The notes under the pieces are model-generated. The model ran no database searches. It saw only the letters and a list, made by a program, of their open reading frames with translations, and was not told the origin of the DNA. 64,000 nt of DNA from Burkholderia sp. PAMC 26561. Lineage in GTDB: Bacteria; Pseudomonadota; Gammaproteobacteria; Burkholderiales; Burkholderiaceae. Positions 25,709 through 34,542 of this stretch are shown here, one piece after another. Location of the stretch: positions 682,001-746,000 of the forward strand of contig NZ_CP014308.1 in the NCBI RefSeq assembly GCF_001557535.2. The letters run 5' to 3'. Each line of letters opens with the position of its first letter. The stretch's first letter is position 1. The position numbers and the translations under genes are program-made.

Positions 25709-25990
25709 CTAAGCCGCAAAGCGCGACAGCGAATCGGCGGTTGCCGCTTCTCTTTCTACGTGTGCTATTGCTGCAAGCGAGCGCGAGAGTCTGGCTACTC
25801 GAGTTTTCTGTTGCGGCAAAAGTTCATAACGATCCCCCAGCTGCTCCACGCGTAAGCGCCAGTAAGCGTCATCGATTCGAGGTAGGCCGGTTGCGGCGTT
25901 CGCTCGCGAAGCGAGGCTTAGCACCGCTTCGAGATGGCTGATTTCTTGGTCTGCAATTCGAGGCGGCATTTTTGGCGTGTGGATGTGCAT
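25709..25990 (-). CDS. Hypothetical protein
   Basis: 93 residues (MHIHTPKMPPRIADQEISHL...). The predicted fold is mostly helical, with one conserved-looking block ARANAATGLPRIDDAYWRLRVEQL. It may start at the internal ATG of MPPRIADQ. No signal peptide or known family. The frame keeps coding-like composition throughout and lies on the same strand as the DUF6723-like gene. Confidence 0.45.
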   Translation of the reverse strand: MHIHTPKMPPRIADQEISHLEAVLSLASRANAATGLPRIDDAYWRLRVEQLGDRYELLPQQKTRVARLSRSLAAIAHVEREAATADSLSRFAA

Positions 25991-26188
25991 AAGATTTCAC
26001 GTTAGTGGCAATGGGAGCCGATCGATGAACGCTTATAAATGCAATCAACGTGCCATTGGTACGAGGATTGAGGCAATAGGTAAGGGATTTCTGTAAAAAC
26101 CAAAATTGCCGAACGTTTCGTCACACAAAACGTTTGCGTCTCCCGACAAATTCGTCCCGGCGGTTTTCCCGTAGTGCCGGACTTTTAT

Positions 26189-26222
26189 CCGACGTGTAAA
26201 AACGTCGGCTTCTTTTCCTTCT
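26189..26222 (+). terminator. Hairpin with pyrimidine tract
   Basis: CCGACGT (26189-26195) pairs with ACGTCGG (26202-26208) around GTAAAA and is followed by CTTCTTTTCCTTC. It is a weak intrinsic terminator in a 390-bp gene-free stretch (25991-26379) that otherwise holds nothing recognisable. Confidence 0.4.
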
Positions 26223-26379
26223 TTTCTCCGGATTAATCAAAAAGCGATAGCCATTCGTGACTGTTTCAGGTCGCCTTTTTATTGTCCACGCGAGCTTCTT
26301 CGATCCCGAACCAGCTACCTTTTTGCCGGAGTTGTCCCCTATCTCGACCGCAAAATACGCTTGTCAGCCTTGGTATTAA

Positions 26380-27368
26380 CTACAGCAGAAACTCCGCAAC
26401 TCGCACGCAAATACGCTCCACCTCGTCAAGGCTACTGTCGTCACGGCGCTGGTCGTAAAGCTGTGTGGTACGGGTCGATGCATGCTTCGCCATCGCTGCG
26501 GCGTTCTTGTAGTGTGCCGCCGTTTTTCAGATAGGCAGTGATGCCGGTAGCGCGAAACGTGTGATTCCCAATCTTGGTGTCGAGACCAGCCGCAGGCGCT
26601 CGGCGCGTCACCGTCACGTACGCATTGGACTGGGCAGGGCGGTGGTGCTCAGACGCCCGGTGCCCCGTTGAATGGTACGAAACAGCGGCTCCTTGCCATC
26701 GGCGCTAATCCCGACGGCTCGGATGTATGCATCCAATTAGGCTTCTAGCGTGTGATGACAGGGCATCTCATGTTGCTTGCCGCCTTTTCATGCATGCGTA
26801 CCCACAAGCGCCGGTGCTGGCTATAGACGTCCTCCACACGCATGGCGAGCGCTGCGGCTACCCGCGCGAACGAAAATACCATCAACGCAATCAACGCCCG
26901 GTCTCTCAGGCCAATGGGCATACTCACATCGATACTGTCCAGCAGCTGCCGCGCTTCGCTCGCGTCAAGCACGGGCGTCTTGCTTTAGCGGGTCGTATAA
27001 CTCGGTCCGCGCACGGACGCGGCTGGGTTGTCCGGCACGACCTGGCCGATCACCAGCCAGTCAAAAAGGTGGCGAATCGCGGCCGGGTGCTGCTTGACGG
27101 TCGGGGCCGACAGCGTCCGTGTTTGCAGCTCGATCCATGCCGCCACGTGCAGCGGCTGCACCTCGATAATGGACCTCACGCCGGCCTGCGCGCACCACGC
27201 GAGAAACTCGCCCACCGCATGCGAATATGCCCGTCGTGTGTTTGGGGTGCGAATGTTCGATGCAAAAAATTCCAGTAAACGGACGCTCGCGTGCTCGCCG
27301 GCACCAATGATCAGCGCAGGGAGCGTTGTCTCTACGCGAACGACAAGCGCCGCCTCATTCATGACTGT
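26380..27368 (-). pseudogene. Tyrosine recombinase, copy 1 (interrupted)
   Basis: The N-terminal SAM-like domain runs from ATG 27368: RTPNTRRAYSHAVGEFLAWC and IEVQPLHVAAWIELQ through VKQHPAAIRHLFDWLVIGQVV. A TAA at 26985-26987 replaces a Lys codon. The frame resumes with DASEARQLLDSIDVSMPIGLRD and VFSFARVAAALAMRVEDVY (catalytic Arg I kept). Further shifts follow before the C-terminus AAAMAKHASTRTTQLYDQRR with the nucleophilic Tyr and the H-x-S-T-R region. It would be a XerC/D-like recombinase of ~300 residues. Its ATG overlaps the upstream EACC1-like gene, so the two form an operon. A second copy lies at 35672-36440. Confidence 0.75.
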
Positions 27369-27753
27369 TACCGGCGTTGGTCTGGCGTTTCCGGATCTCA
27401 ATTGCCAATTCAAGCAATTGCTCAACCTCTGCCTGATTACTGGCCTCGACTTCGATATCACCCACTTGAAGTCGTAGCTTTCGGCCGGCGCGTCTTTGAA
27501 ACCATCCGCTGACCGCAGCACCGAGTGCCGGGCCCAGAAAAGGACCTACTGTTTTTCCCAAATTCGACCAGGATGCTAACCGCTGCATCGGGCAAGGATC
27601 CTTGAACGGCGACCGTGCCGCCCTCGGCTTAGGCAAATTCCCGGATCGAGCGCAGCGCAAGCACAAAGTCATTGGGAAGATGAGCGCGAGCTTCGTCAGC
27701 CGACGGAAGGAAAGTCACACGAATCTGAGTGGTACGGGTCAAGGCAGTGTCAT
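27355..27753 (-). pseudogene. EACC1-like protein, interrupted
   Basis: Read with one shift, the product is: IRVTFLPSADEARAHLPNDF, VLALRSIREFA, a TAA stop at 27629-27631, EGGTVAVQGSLPDAAVSILV, EFGKTVGPFLGPALGAAVSG, and WFQRRAGRKLRLQVGDIEVE plus EASNQAEVEQLLELA. The last part resembles the effector-associated constant component (EACC1) described for NTP-dependent conflict systems: a hydrophobic helix, an RRR-type basic patch, then a short beta-hairpin 'LxVGDxxIE'. The shift maps to a run of five T (27552-27556), where four would restore the frame. The family assignment is tentative. The gene's end overlaps the recombinase start. Confidence 0.5.
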
Positions 27754-27768
27754 AAAAGGCCAGCACGA

Positions 27769-28044
27769 TCAATGCAGCGTGCGCGTGCCGCGATCGGTGG
27801 CCTGCCAAAGAATGTTAGCCCGGCATTCGGCTTTGATCGCGTCTGCCGCTTCCTCGACAAGACGGTTGCCGCGAAAACGTGCGATTTTCGCATCGATGAC
27901 AGCTTCGACGTGGGCGATGGCCGCTTCGGCACTCACTGGGTCGTCCGGATTGAACTCCGCGGTGATGACTTCTTCCTCGAGTGCCTTGAGCCCTTCGGCG
28001 GCGTCTTCGAGGATGCGCGTCATCTCGTCCGTTATGGTCGCCAT
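27769..28044 (-). CDS. Acidic helical protein of the recombinase cassette, copy 1
   Basis: 91 residues from ATG 28044, with GGAG six bases upstream. DEMTRILEDAAEGLKALEEE then VITAEFNPDDPVSAEAAIAH, VEAVIDAKIARFRGNRLVEE and AADAIKAECRANIL are almost wholly helical and very acidic in the first half. A near-identical protein is encoded at 36656-36955 in the second cassette. No known family is recognised. It heads the cassette (this gene, EACC1-like gene, recombinase) and is intact in both copies, while its neighbours are broken, which suggests it may still be used. Confidence 0.7.
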   Translation of the reverse strand: MATITDEMTRILEDAAEGLKALEEEVITAEFNPDDPVSAEAAIAHVEAVIDAKIARFRGNRLVEEAADAIKAECRANILWQATDRGTRTLH

Positions 28045-28126
28045 GAGATGCTCCGTATATGTAATAGAGGACACTATCATATGTATCGGCGGGCAAATCC
28101 CAGGCCGCCCTTCCCCTACTAGAGCT

Positions 28127-28690
28127 TTAACCGGTAGAGGCCAAACCTCGCAAACGGGCGAAAGCGACATCGAGATGATTGTTCAATCCCGATGACGGAT
28201 CGCTGTGCCAAGTATTGGTCGCATAACCAAACGCCGCGATGCCTGTCTGGGCGGCAAGCATTGCAAGGGGAGAATTTAGGCCGCGCTCGACCAATGCCGC
28301 CGACAAGGCTGTCGTAATGGCCGCGGCTTTGGCCAGCGCACGCTCTCGAAGAGCAGGTGCAGCTTCGATCACTTTTTGCCGCGGTGTCAGAAACGGACGA
28401 TTCGCTTCCACGAGCGCTACTACCGAACGGAACGCATGTAACAGTACTTCCATCGGCGCACCTCCATCGGGCGCACGGCGCACTCCATCGACCAGCATTT
28501 CAATCAACGCAGCTTCGCCATCGAACACTACCTCTCGCTTATCGGCGAAGTGCCTGAAAAACGTGCGCTCCGTCACGCCTGCCAGCGTCGCGATCTCAGC
28601 AGTTGTGGTTTGATCAAATCCGTTCGCTGCGTACAACTCAAGCGCCGCTTCCTGCAAGCGGCGTCGCACCTCGGTACCGTTTCTTGGCAA
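28127..28690 (-). CDS. TetR-family repressor
   Basis: 187 residues, apparently from a TTG (28690), since no ATG lies in frame before an upstream stop. The HTH is clear: AALELYAANGFDQTTTAEIATLAGVTERTFFRHFADKREVVF (residues ~12-53). The ligand domain is helical, with the C-terminal TetR_C pattern common in MftR/AcrR-like regulators. It is divergent from the MDR reductase gene, and two identical-type palindromes lie between the starts, so it very likely represses both genes and is released by a reactive small molecule. Confidence 0.88.
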   Translation of the reverse strand: MPRNGTEVRRRLQEAALELYAANGFDQTTTAEIATLAGVTERTFFRHFADKREVVFDGEAALIEMLVDGVRRAPDGGAPMEVLLHAFRSVVALVEANRPFLTPRQKVIEAAPALRERALAKAAAITTALSAALVERGLNSPLAMLAAQTGIAAFGYATNTWHSDPSSGLNNHLDVAFARLRGLASTG

Positions 28691-28708
28691 TGAAAAACTC
28701 GTCTATGT

Positions 28709-28723
28709 GTCAGTAACTGACAT
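28709..28723. promoter_or_regulatory. TetR operator 1
   Basis: TGTCAGTAACTGACA is a perfect palindrome around a central base. It is followed 33 bp later by a second copy, TGTCAGTCACTGACA (28742-28756), a spacing of three helical turns. It lies between the divergent starts. Confidence 0.8.
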
Positions 28724-28741
28724 TATATGCTATGGTTAAAT

Positions 28742-28756
28742 GTCAGTCACTGACAA
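28742..28756. promoter_or_regulatory. TetR operator 2
   Basis: TGTCAGTCACTGACA has the same arms as operator 1. It overlaps the region 30-45 bp before the MDR reductase start, where a bound repressor would block transcription. The TATGGT-like -10 element between the operators is a plausible promoter. Confidence 0.8.
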
Positions 28757-28784
28757 ATACATTTTTGTTAAACAGGAGCAGGTT

Positions 28785-29753
28785 ATGAGCGGACAAGCAG
28801 AGTCGATTGAAACCATGCGGGCAGTGCGTTTTCATCAATTTGGAGAGCCGTCCTCGGTATTGCGCATGGAGCAGGTGTCGATTCCATACCCGGATGCCGG
28901 CTTGATCCGCGTGCGCGTGGTTGCATGTGGTTTGAATCCGTCCGACTGGGCGCTGTGCCGAGGCTTGTTTCCGGGAAATATGCCTCGTGGCATCGGCCTC
29001 GACGTATCCGGTATCGTGGATGCTGTCGCGAATGATGTTCAAGGAATTGCCGTCGGCGACGCTGTGTTTGGCGCGGCGGACTACGCGAATTGTTTTAGTG
29101 CTGGTGCTGCTGACCACGCAATTATGAAACACTGGACATTGGTGCCCGAAGGTTTGTCGATGGAGAGTGCTGCCGCTATTCCACTGGCCGCTGAAACCGC
29201 GTTTCGCAGCCTCGAGCGCTTCGGAGCGGATCAAGGATGCACGGTGCTTGTTCATGGAGCAGGTACGACCGTGGGTTTTGCCGCCGTGCAGTTGGCGTTG
29301 ATGAAAGGTTTCCGAGTCGTCGCGACCGCGGGCGCCACGTATTCGGTTAAGCTGGCCGAGCTTGGCGCATTGGTTACTAATTACGGCGACGGAATGGTCG
29401 AACGAGTCGAGGCTCTGGTGAATGGGCATCCCGATTTCGTGCTGGACACTGCTCCGCCCAGCGGCGTCTTGCCCGACCTCGTCAAAATAGCTGGAGGGGA
29501 CACGAAGCGCGTACTGACAATTACAGACTTCACTACTGCGGATGCACTGGGAGTGCGGCACTCGTTCTCGGAATCGCACCCGGAACGCTGGGACATGTTA
29601 GGCGAATTCGCGAGACTCGCCGCAGAAGGAAAGCTGTTTGTTCCAATCGCACGGGTCCTACCCCTTGAAGCGTGGCGTGAAGCGATGGCAATAAGTTTAA
29701 GTGGGCAGGCGCGCGGCAAGATTCTTCTCAAGCCGCGTGCGGAAGATATGTGA
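28785..29753 (+). CDS. MDR-family NADPH:quinone-type oxidoreductase
   Basis: 322 residues from ATG 28785 (AGGAG upstream). The GroES-like N-terminus (MRAVRFHQFGEPSSVLRMEQ; VRVVACGLNPSDWALCRG) has the NPSD motif of the quinone-reductase branch. The Rossmann part has VLVHGAGTTVGFAAVQLALM (GxGxxG variant). No zinc-ligand cysteines are seen, so it is a zinc-independent medium-chain reductase. It probably reduces quinones or reactive enones in response to the ligand of the divergent TetR. The C-terminus ends ARGKILLKP, as in the family. Confidence 0.88.
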   Translation: MSGQAESIETMRAVRFHQFGEPSSVLRMEQVSIPYPDAGLIRVRVVACGLNPSDWALCRGLFPGNMPRGIGLDVSGIVDAVANDVQGIAVGDAVFGAADYANCFSAGAADHAIMKHWTLVPEGLSMESAAAIPLAAETAFRSLERFGADQGCTVLVHGAGTTVGFAAVQLALMKGFRVVATAGATYSVKLAELGALVTNYGDGMVERVEALVNGHPDFVLDTAPPSGVLPDLVKIAGGDTKRVLTITDFTTADALGVRHSFSESHPERWDMLGEFARLAAEGKLFVPIARVLPLEAWREAMAISLSGQARGKILLKPRAEDM

Positions 29754-29783
29754 GTCTCCGAAGCTGTATGAGAGGTATAACTC

Positions 29784-30095
29784 GTGTCGAAGTACGGAAT
29801 AACTGCGAATATGAACAATAAATTGCGAATATGCCGCTGCACGGGACATCACGCAGGCTTCGTTACCTATTGGACAAAGCCAGTGAACGACCTCCGGGCA
29901 GGATAGGCATTCGCAGGTGTCAGCCTGCATCGCATTCGCGCAATTTGCGTTCAAAACTGATGGCCTGTTGTAGCGAGGCAACTTGCAGTTATTCTGACGA
30001 GACATGCTACAAAGTCTTATCAGCGTCAATCTGGGCACAACTGGCCGTTGGCAGGTTATTCGGTCATATTCGCAATTTACTCGTTCTTCGACACC
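29784..30095. mobile_element. Short inverted-repeat element, MITE-like
   Basis: The left end GTGTCGAAGTACG...TGCGAATATGA is matched by the inverted right end GGTGTCGAAGAACG...TTGCGAATATGA, about 312 bp apart. The left end also repeats TGCGAATATG directly at 29804-29813 and 29824-29833. No coding frame fills the element. Terminal inverted repeats with subterminal direct repeats suggest the ends of a recombinase- or transposase-driven element whose genes are lost. The parent family is not certain. Confidence 0.5.
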
Positions 30096-30461
30096 TGCGA
30101 GCGCCATATTCGCCTTGAGCGCCGCTGAGTGCGTGCGTCGGTTCCCTACATCACCAATGGTTTCCTTTGCAGGCGCCGCCCAGAAACAAACGGGTGGCAC
30201 AATCTCCGCTCAGTTAAAGGACCCGAAATTCGCGGGCAACATCAGACAGCCGGTCTTCGCCGCAGCCATGACGTCCTTGCCACTGAGCACAGCAGGAATC
30301 GCCTGGGCCCGCACCGGCGGAGGTGTCTGGTAATCATGTCCTGCACATTACGCAGCAACGGATCAATCAGGCCAAGCGAGGCAAAAGAAATTGGGATAGT
30401 CCATGGTAAAGCAGCAATTCTATCGTTACCGCCTGATTGCGCTGCGCACGATCAATGGTCA
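30096..30461. other. Stretch with no supported gene
   Basis: About 365 bp between the MITE-like element and the SDR gene. Short frames only; nothing recognisable. Confidence 0.4.
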
Positions 30462-31187
30462 TCACCACGGAATCTGCTCCTGTTCGAAGTAGAACCTTCC
30501 TGAGATGCCCGACGGGTTGCGGGTTGCCAACCAGACAACGCCGGCCGCCGCCTGTTCCACAGTGCGATACCCGGAATGGTTGTTGAAGTCGGTGGCGGTG
30601 TAGCCCGGATCGACGGCATCAACATTAATTCCAACCGACGCGAGCTCTTTCGCAAAAGCCACGGTGATGGCGTTAAGTGCCGATTTGGAACTGTTGTAGC
30701 CCAAAATGTTGACCCCATAAAACTGGTTATCCGGATCTGAAAGCCAGCCTAGCGAGCCAAGTCCGCTGCTCACCATGACGACGACGCCGTGACCGGCGAC
30801 TTTTAACAACGGCAAAAACGCCTGAGTCACACGGATTGGACCAAACACGTTCGTCTCGTACACAACACGGATGTCGCTAATCGGCTGCTGGCTAGGCAAC
30901 GTGCTCGCCCCTCCTGAAATGCCGGCGTTATTGATCAGCACATCGAGCCTTCCGTCTTCGTCCTGCACCCGCGCAGCAGCAGCCAGCACACTGTCGTCCT
31001 GGGTCACATCGATAGAAAGAAGCCGAACGTCATGACCCTGCGCTACTAGCGATTCCACAGCTGCAGTGCCGCGTGCGATATCGCGGCAGCCGAGCCAGAT
31101 CCGGTGGCCCAGTCGACCTAGCTGTCGCGCCGTTTCGTAACCAATGCTCTTGTTGGCACCAGTAATCAGAATTGTTTTGCTTGTCAT
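30462..31187 (-). CDS. Short-chain dehydrogenase/reductase (SDR)
   Basis: 241 residues from ATG 31187 (GAGGA upstream). The cofactor motif is ILITGANKSIGYETARQLG (TGxxxGIG type). VLINNAGISGG is the NNAG motif, and YNSSKSALN carries the YxxxK catalytic pair, with the Ser in VMVSSGLGS. All four catalytic residues are present, so it should be an active NAD(P)-dependent reductase. It is divergent from a LysR regulator. The 87-bp space between the ATGs probably holds both promoters. Confidence 0.9.
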   Translation of the reverse strand: MTSKTILITGANKSIGYETARQLGRLGHRIWLGCRDIARGTAAVESLVAQGHDVRLLSIDVTQDDSVLAAAARVQDEDGRLDVLINNAGISGGASTLPSQQPISDIRVVYETNVFGPIRVTQAFLPLLKVAGHGVVVMVSSGLGSLGWLSDPDNQFYGVNILGYNSSKSALNAITVAFAKELASVGINVDAVDPGYTATDFNNHSGYRTVEQAAAGVVWLATRNPSGISGRFYFEQEQIPW

Positions 31188-31274
31188 CTTTTGGTCCTCA
31201 AGAAAGTATGGAACCACTCTAGGCCTGTTCGCTGCGTTGTGATAACTGGGCCGGAACCGAATAGACTGATCGCT

Positions 31275-32225
31275 ATGCCGAACAATCATGACGAATCCAA
31301 TCTGGATCTGCTGTCGATTTTCCTGGCCGTCCTGGAGGCCGGCGGCTTCAGGGCCGCGGCTCGCCGGCTCGGCCTGTCCTCGTCGACAGTCAGCGAAAGG
31401 ATTGTGCAATTGGAAATCCAGTTGGGCGTACCGCTGCTGATTCGCACCACGCGCAGCGTCACGCCCACAGAGACAGGGCGCGCGCTCGCCGCCCGGATTT
31501 CGCCACTACTGGCAGAAACGCGCGCAGCGTTGCACGATGCGGCAAGCTCCCAGCGCGTGGTACGGGGACTTCTGAAGATCAACGTTACGGGCGCGGTGAT
31601 GGTCGACATCTTGCCGCCCATCATCGACCGGTTCCTGCAAAGACATCCTGAGGTCCGCGTGGAAATCATGGTGGACGACCGGCTCGTCGATATCGTCGCG
31701 GCCGGTTACGACGCCGGGATCCGTTACGACGAGCATTTGGCGCAGGATACGATCGCCGTGTCGATCGGACCCCGTCAGCAGCGAATCGCTTGGGCCGCAT
31801 CACCCTCATATCTCGCAGCGCGCGGCGCCCCGCGACATCCGGACGACTTGGTAAATCACGAGTGCATACGGCTGCGTTTCTCAAGTGGTGCGCTCGTCGA
31901 GTGGCAATTTGAGCGCGGCGACGAAAGGGTACGAGTCGATCCGCCTGGACGCCTCATCGTCGGCGTGGATGGTGCCTCGGCGGCAATCGGACTCGCATGT
32001 GGCGGACGAGGCATCATCGGCACGTTCGAAAACTGGCTGTCTCCATGCCTGCAAAGCGGCGAGCTGCAACCTGTCTTACAGGGGTGGTGGACCGAATTCG
32101 AAGGGCCTCAGTTGTATTTTTCGAGCAGATTCATGTCCGCCCCGCTACGAGCGTTCATTGAACTGGTCAAGGAAGAACGGACCGCTTCCGATAGTCAAAC
32201 CTGTCCAGACGGACGTCCCAACTGA
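31275..32225 (+). CDS. LysR-family regulator, divergent from the SDR gene
   Basis: 316 residues from ATG 31275. The upstream start at 31191 would overlap the SDR promoter. HTH: LDLLSIFLAVLEAGGFRAAARRLGLSSSTVSERIVQLEIQLG. The substrate-binding domain follows (LLKINVTGAVMVDILPPIIDRFLQRHPEVRVEIMVDDRLVDIVAAGYDAGIRYDE), with the 'AAGYDAGIR' pattern of the CrgA/QseD group. It is likely to control the adjacent SDR. It ends in front of a decayed coding stretch. Confidence 0.9.
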   Translation: MPNNHDESNLDLLSIFLAVLEAGGFRAAARRLGLSSSTVSERIVQLEIQLGVPLLIRTTRSVTPTETGRALAARISPLLAETRAALHDAASSQRVVRGLLKINVTGAVMVDILPPIIDRFLQRHPEVRVEIMVDDRLVDIVAAGYDAGIRYDEHLAQDTIAVSIGPRQQRIAWAASPSYLAARGAPRHPDDLVNHECIRLRFSSGALVEWQFERGDERVRVDPPGRLIVGVDGASAAIGLACGGRGIIGTFENWLSPCLQSGELQPVLQGWWTEFEGPQLYFSSRFMSAPLRAFIELVKEERTASDSQTCPDGRPN

Positions 32226-32259
32226 GGTCACGCTACGCAGGCATGGTCGCAAAATCTTA

Positions 32260-32655
32260 TTGAAGCCGAGCGCGGCAGTATTCTTTGCAAGTCAGGTGAT
32301 TCGCCGACCGCGCATCCGGCAGCCGCTTGGCGATCCTGGCGCAACTGAGGATGAGCAGTCGGCGTTCCTCACCATTAGCTCGGACGCTGAACTGGACCCG
32401 GCCGGTTTCAACGTTTCCTTCACCGATAAGATGCCGGGCGATGCCACCGTTGTGACTGGCGGCCGGTCAGTGATTGTGTAGCGTGGTGCGACCACCCGCG
32501 CGCATAAAAATGACGAGAAGCACGCTCGCACCATCGCTTTTGAGGAGGAGGTGAAAGTTGTTTGCGGCGATGCAAATCCGATACTAAGCGGCGGCATTAT
32601 GTTGACCGAAGCGACAGCGAATGGGGCCATCGTTGTGGATGCCCGTAACCTTTGA
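32260..32655 (+). pseudogene. Decayed coding stretch of unknown family
   Basis: One frame runs through a single TAG (32479-32481) for about 130 codons: ASQVIRRPRIRQPLG, DPGATEDEQSAFLTISSDAE, LDPAGFNVSFTDKMPGDATV, then after the stop RTIAFEEEVKVVCGDANPIL and SGGIMLTEATANGAIVVDA. The amino-acid pattern alternates beta-like strands and is plausibly protein-derived. No start with a ribosome-binding site is seen. I do not recognise it. The neighbouring 32656-32824 stretch is empty. Confidence 0.4.
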
Positions 32656-32824
32656 ACTGGACGTGATGCGAAGAGGCTACTCCACATGAACTCGCGCTTG
32701 AGGTTGGCACCAAGATGAAAACGGCGCGCTATAACGTAGCGCTCGATTTGACAGTTAAAGTTCGGGCTGTTTTGAGCAGGACGAATAGGTAGGAGTGAAG
32801 TGCATGCGAACGTCGGGTCAGCAA

Positions 32825-33340
32825 TCAGAATCGCTCGCCGACCGTTTCCTCGCTTTTGATCCACAGCGCTTTTGCATGCTCGGGATCGAGAGCATAGGCC
32901 TTTACACCGAAGGCGTCCGCGGGGCGGTTGTTCACGGCAGCGACGTGACAGTCTTCGCAATAGAGGCCGCCGACCTCGTCGGCAGCCGCGACGAAACCTG
33001 CCCACACCGATGTTGCCGCACCCTGTTCGACGGTTTTCCATTGGAAGGCAGAGGCGGCAGCCGGCTGCTTTTCGATCATTTTGCGGGTGGTCTCGGTCAG
33101 CACGGCGCCAGGGTGCACGGCTGCGGCGCCCACGCCCGCAGGCTCGTGACGCCGGTCGAACTTGACCGCGAAGAGGATGTTCGCCGTTTTGGATCGGCGA
33201 TACGCCACCAGCGGATCGTAGGGCGTGTGCTCGAAATTAGGATCGTCGAAATCGACATCGGCGCCGCGATGACCAGTTGAGGCGACCGTGACGAGACGGC
33301 CGCCAGGCTTGATGAGGCCCGCGATGCGGTTGACGAACAT
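32825..33340 (-). pseudogene. SDR C-terminal fragment, copy of the 57-58 kb SDR
   Basis: 171 residues that match residues ~140-307 of the SDR encoded at 57190-58113 almost exactly, in inverted orientation (for example AGHRGADVDFDDPNFEHTP, YRRSKTANILFAV with the YxxxK pair). The cofactor-binding half is missing, so it cannot function. Identity stops sharply at about 33335 on one side and about 32808 on the other. It is a recent partial duplicate or a recombination product. Confidence 0.85.
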
Positions 33341-33568
33341 TCAGTTGAGTACGGGCTTACGCGGTCAGGCACGGCAGCGAAGTACCTGCACTAAGCCACG
33401 CAATGCCCCTCCCGACGGCGCGGCTGTGTACCTCTAGCCTCCTTCTGTCTATCTCTTTCGATGATTTACGCGACGCGGTCGATGCCGCGCTTGCGGGTTG
33501 ACTCACGAATCGATCCCGGACTAACGGGCCAAGCTGGATGTATGCCGAGGCGACGGTACCGCCGATCT
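33341..33568. other. Short gene-free spacer
   Basis: About 230 bp between the SDR fragment and the NmrA-like gene, with nothing recognisable. Confidence 0.4.
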
Positions 33569-34447
33569 TCAATCGACAATGGCGGGCTTCAGCTCCTGCT
33601 CGACCCACCGCCTGAAGCTGGTCGGGCCAATGATGGCGGTGTCACGCGAAGCCACGTTATCCATGCCTTCCTCTTTCGCACGCAACATGTCGACATAGCC
33701 TTGCGCAAAAGCATCGGTTAGCCCGCGTGCCATTGCGGCCTCCTTATAGGATTCGTAGGATTGATGCTCATAGCGTACTTCCCGACCGATCACGTCAGAG
33801 ACGATATTCGCCAGATCGCTATAAGAAAGTTCTTCGGGACCAAGCACCGGAATGTCCTCCTGTCCCGACCATGAGCGATCGATCAATAACCCGGCGGCGG
33901 CAGCGCCGGTGTCGCGCGTGGCGGTGTGCGGCAGTTTCTTGTTCGGATCAATCGGGCCGAGCATCTTGCCCTGACGGATAACATCGATTTGTCGCAACGC
34001 GTTGTCCATAAACGCAGGCAATGCGAGCCCGCGCACGGCGGCGCCGGTCTGGCGCATCAGATCGACCATCCGGATCGAGCCTGTCGCATTGCCGGCTTGG
34101 TCTTGCCAAGGCGTGTCGCGGCCGAGCGTGGTTACCGCGACGATATGCGATATGCCGTGCCGTCGTATTGCGTCCGCTGCTGGGCGGGCGAAATCCACCG
34201 TGGCGGCAGCAGGTGTTGCCGACGGCGTTGGTGGGCAGAGCCAGAACACCGCTTCCGCGCCTTTGAACGCCTGATCTAGAACGGCGGCATCGCCATGTGA
34301 TCCTTGCACGACGTCTACGCGATCGCGTACCGCCGACGGCAACTTGCTTGAATCGCGCACAATAAGGCGCAGGGGCTCGTTCGCATTGAGCAGAAGCCGA
34401 ACGACTTGACGGCCGATATTACCAGTGGGGGTAGTGACAACGATCAT
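33569..34447 (-). CDS. NmrA-like NAD(P)-binding protein
   Basis: 292 residues. VVTTPTGNIGRQVVRLLL is the atypical-SDR nucleotide motif (xxGxxGxxG), followed by PLRLIVRDSSKLP, VVQGSHGDAAVLDQAFKGAE and AVFWLCPP, typical of NmrA/QOR2-like proteins. The catalytic Tyr-x-x-x-Lys is absent, as is usual for the family. Such proteins sense redox cofactors or reduce quinones. It is divergent from the cupin-AraC regulator, and the 95-bp gap is the probable shared control region. Confidence 0.85.
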   Translation of the reverse strand: MIVVTTPTGNIGRQVVRLLLNANEPLRLIVRDSSKLPSAVRDRVDVVQGSHGDAAVLDQAFKGAEAVFWLCPPTPSATPAAATVDFARPAADAIRRHGISHIVAVTTLGRDTPWQDQAGNATGSIRMVDLMRQTGAAVRGLALPAFMDNALRQIDVIRQGKMLGPIDPNKKLPHTATRDTGAAAAGLLIDRSWSGQEDIPVLGPEELSYSDLANIVSDVIGREVRYEHQSYESYKEAAMARGLTDAFAQGYVDMLRAKEEGMDNVASRDTAIIGPTSFRRWVEQELKPAIVD

Positions 34448-34542
34448 TGGTGGCTCCAGATAAAATGGGAGATTACCTGCGCAGGTGACATACGATATAT
34501 AGCTGATCGTCGCTATTTACTTCGCCATCGTCCGGGAGAGTT

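Noticed and set aside
28743..29579. 278-codon minus frame over the MDR reductase gene
   Set aside because: Shadow frame of an enzyme with clear motifs.
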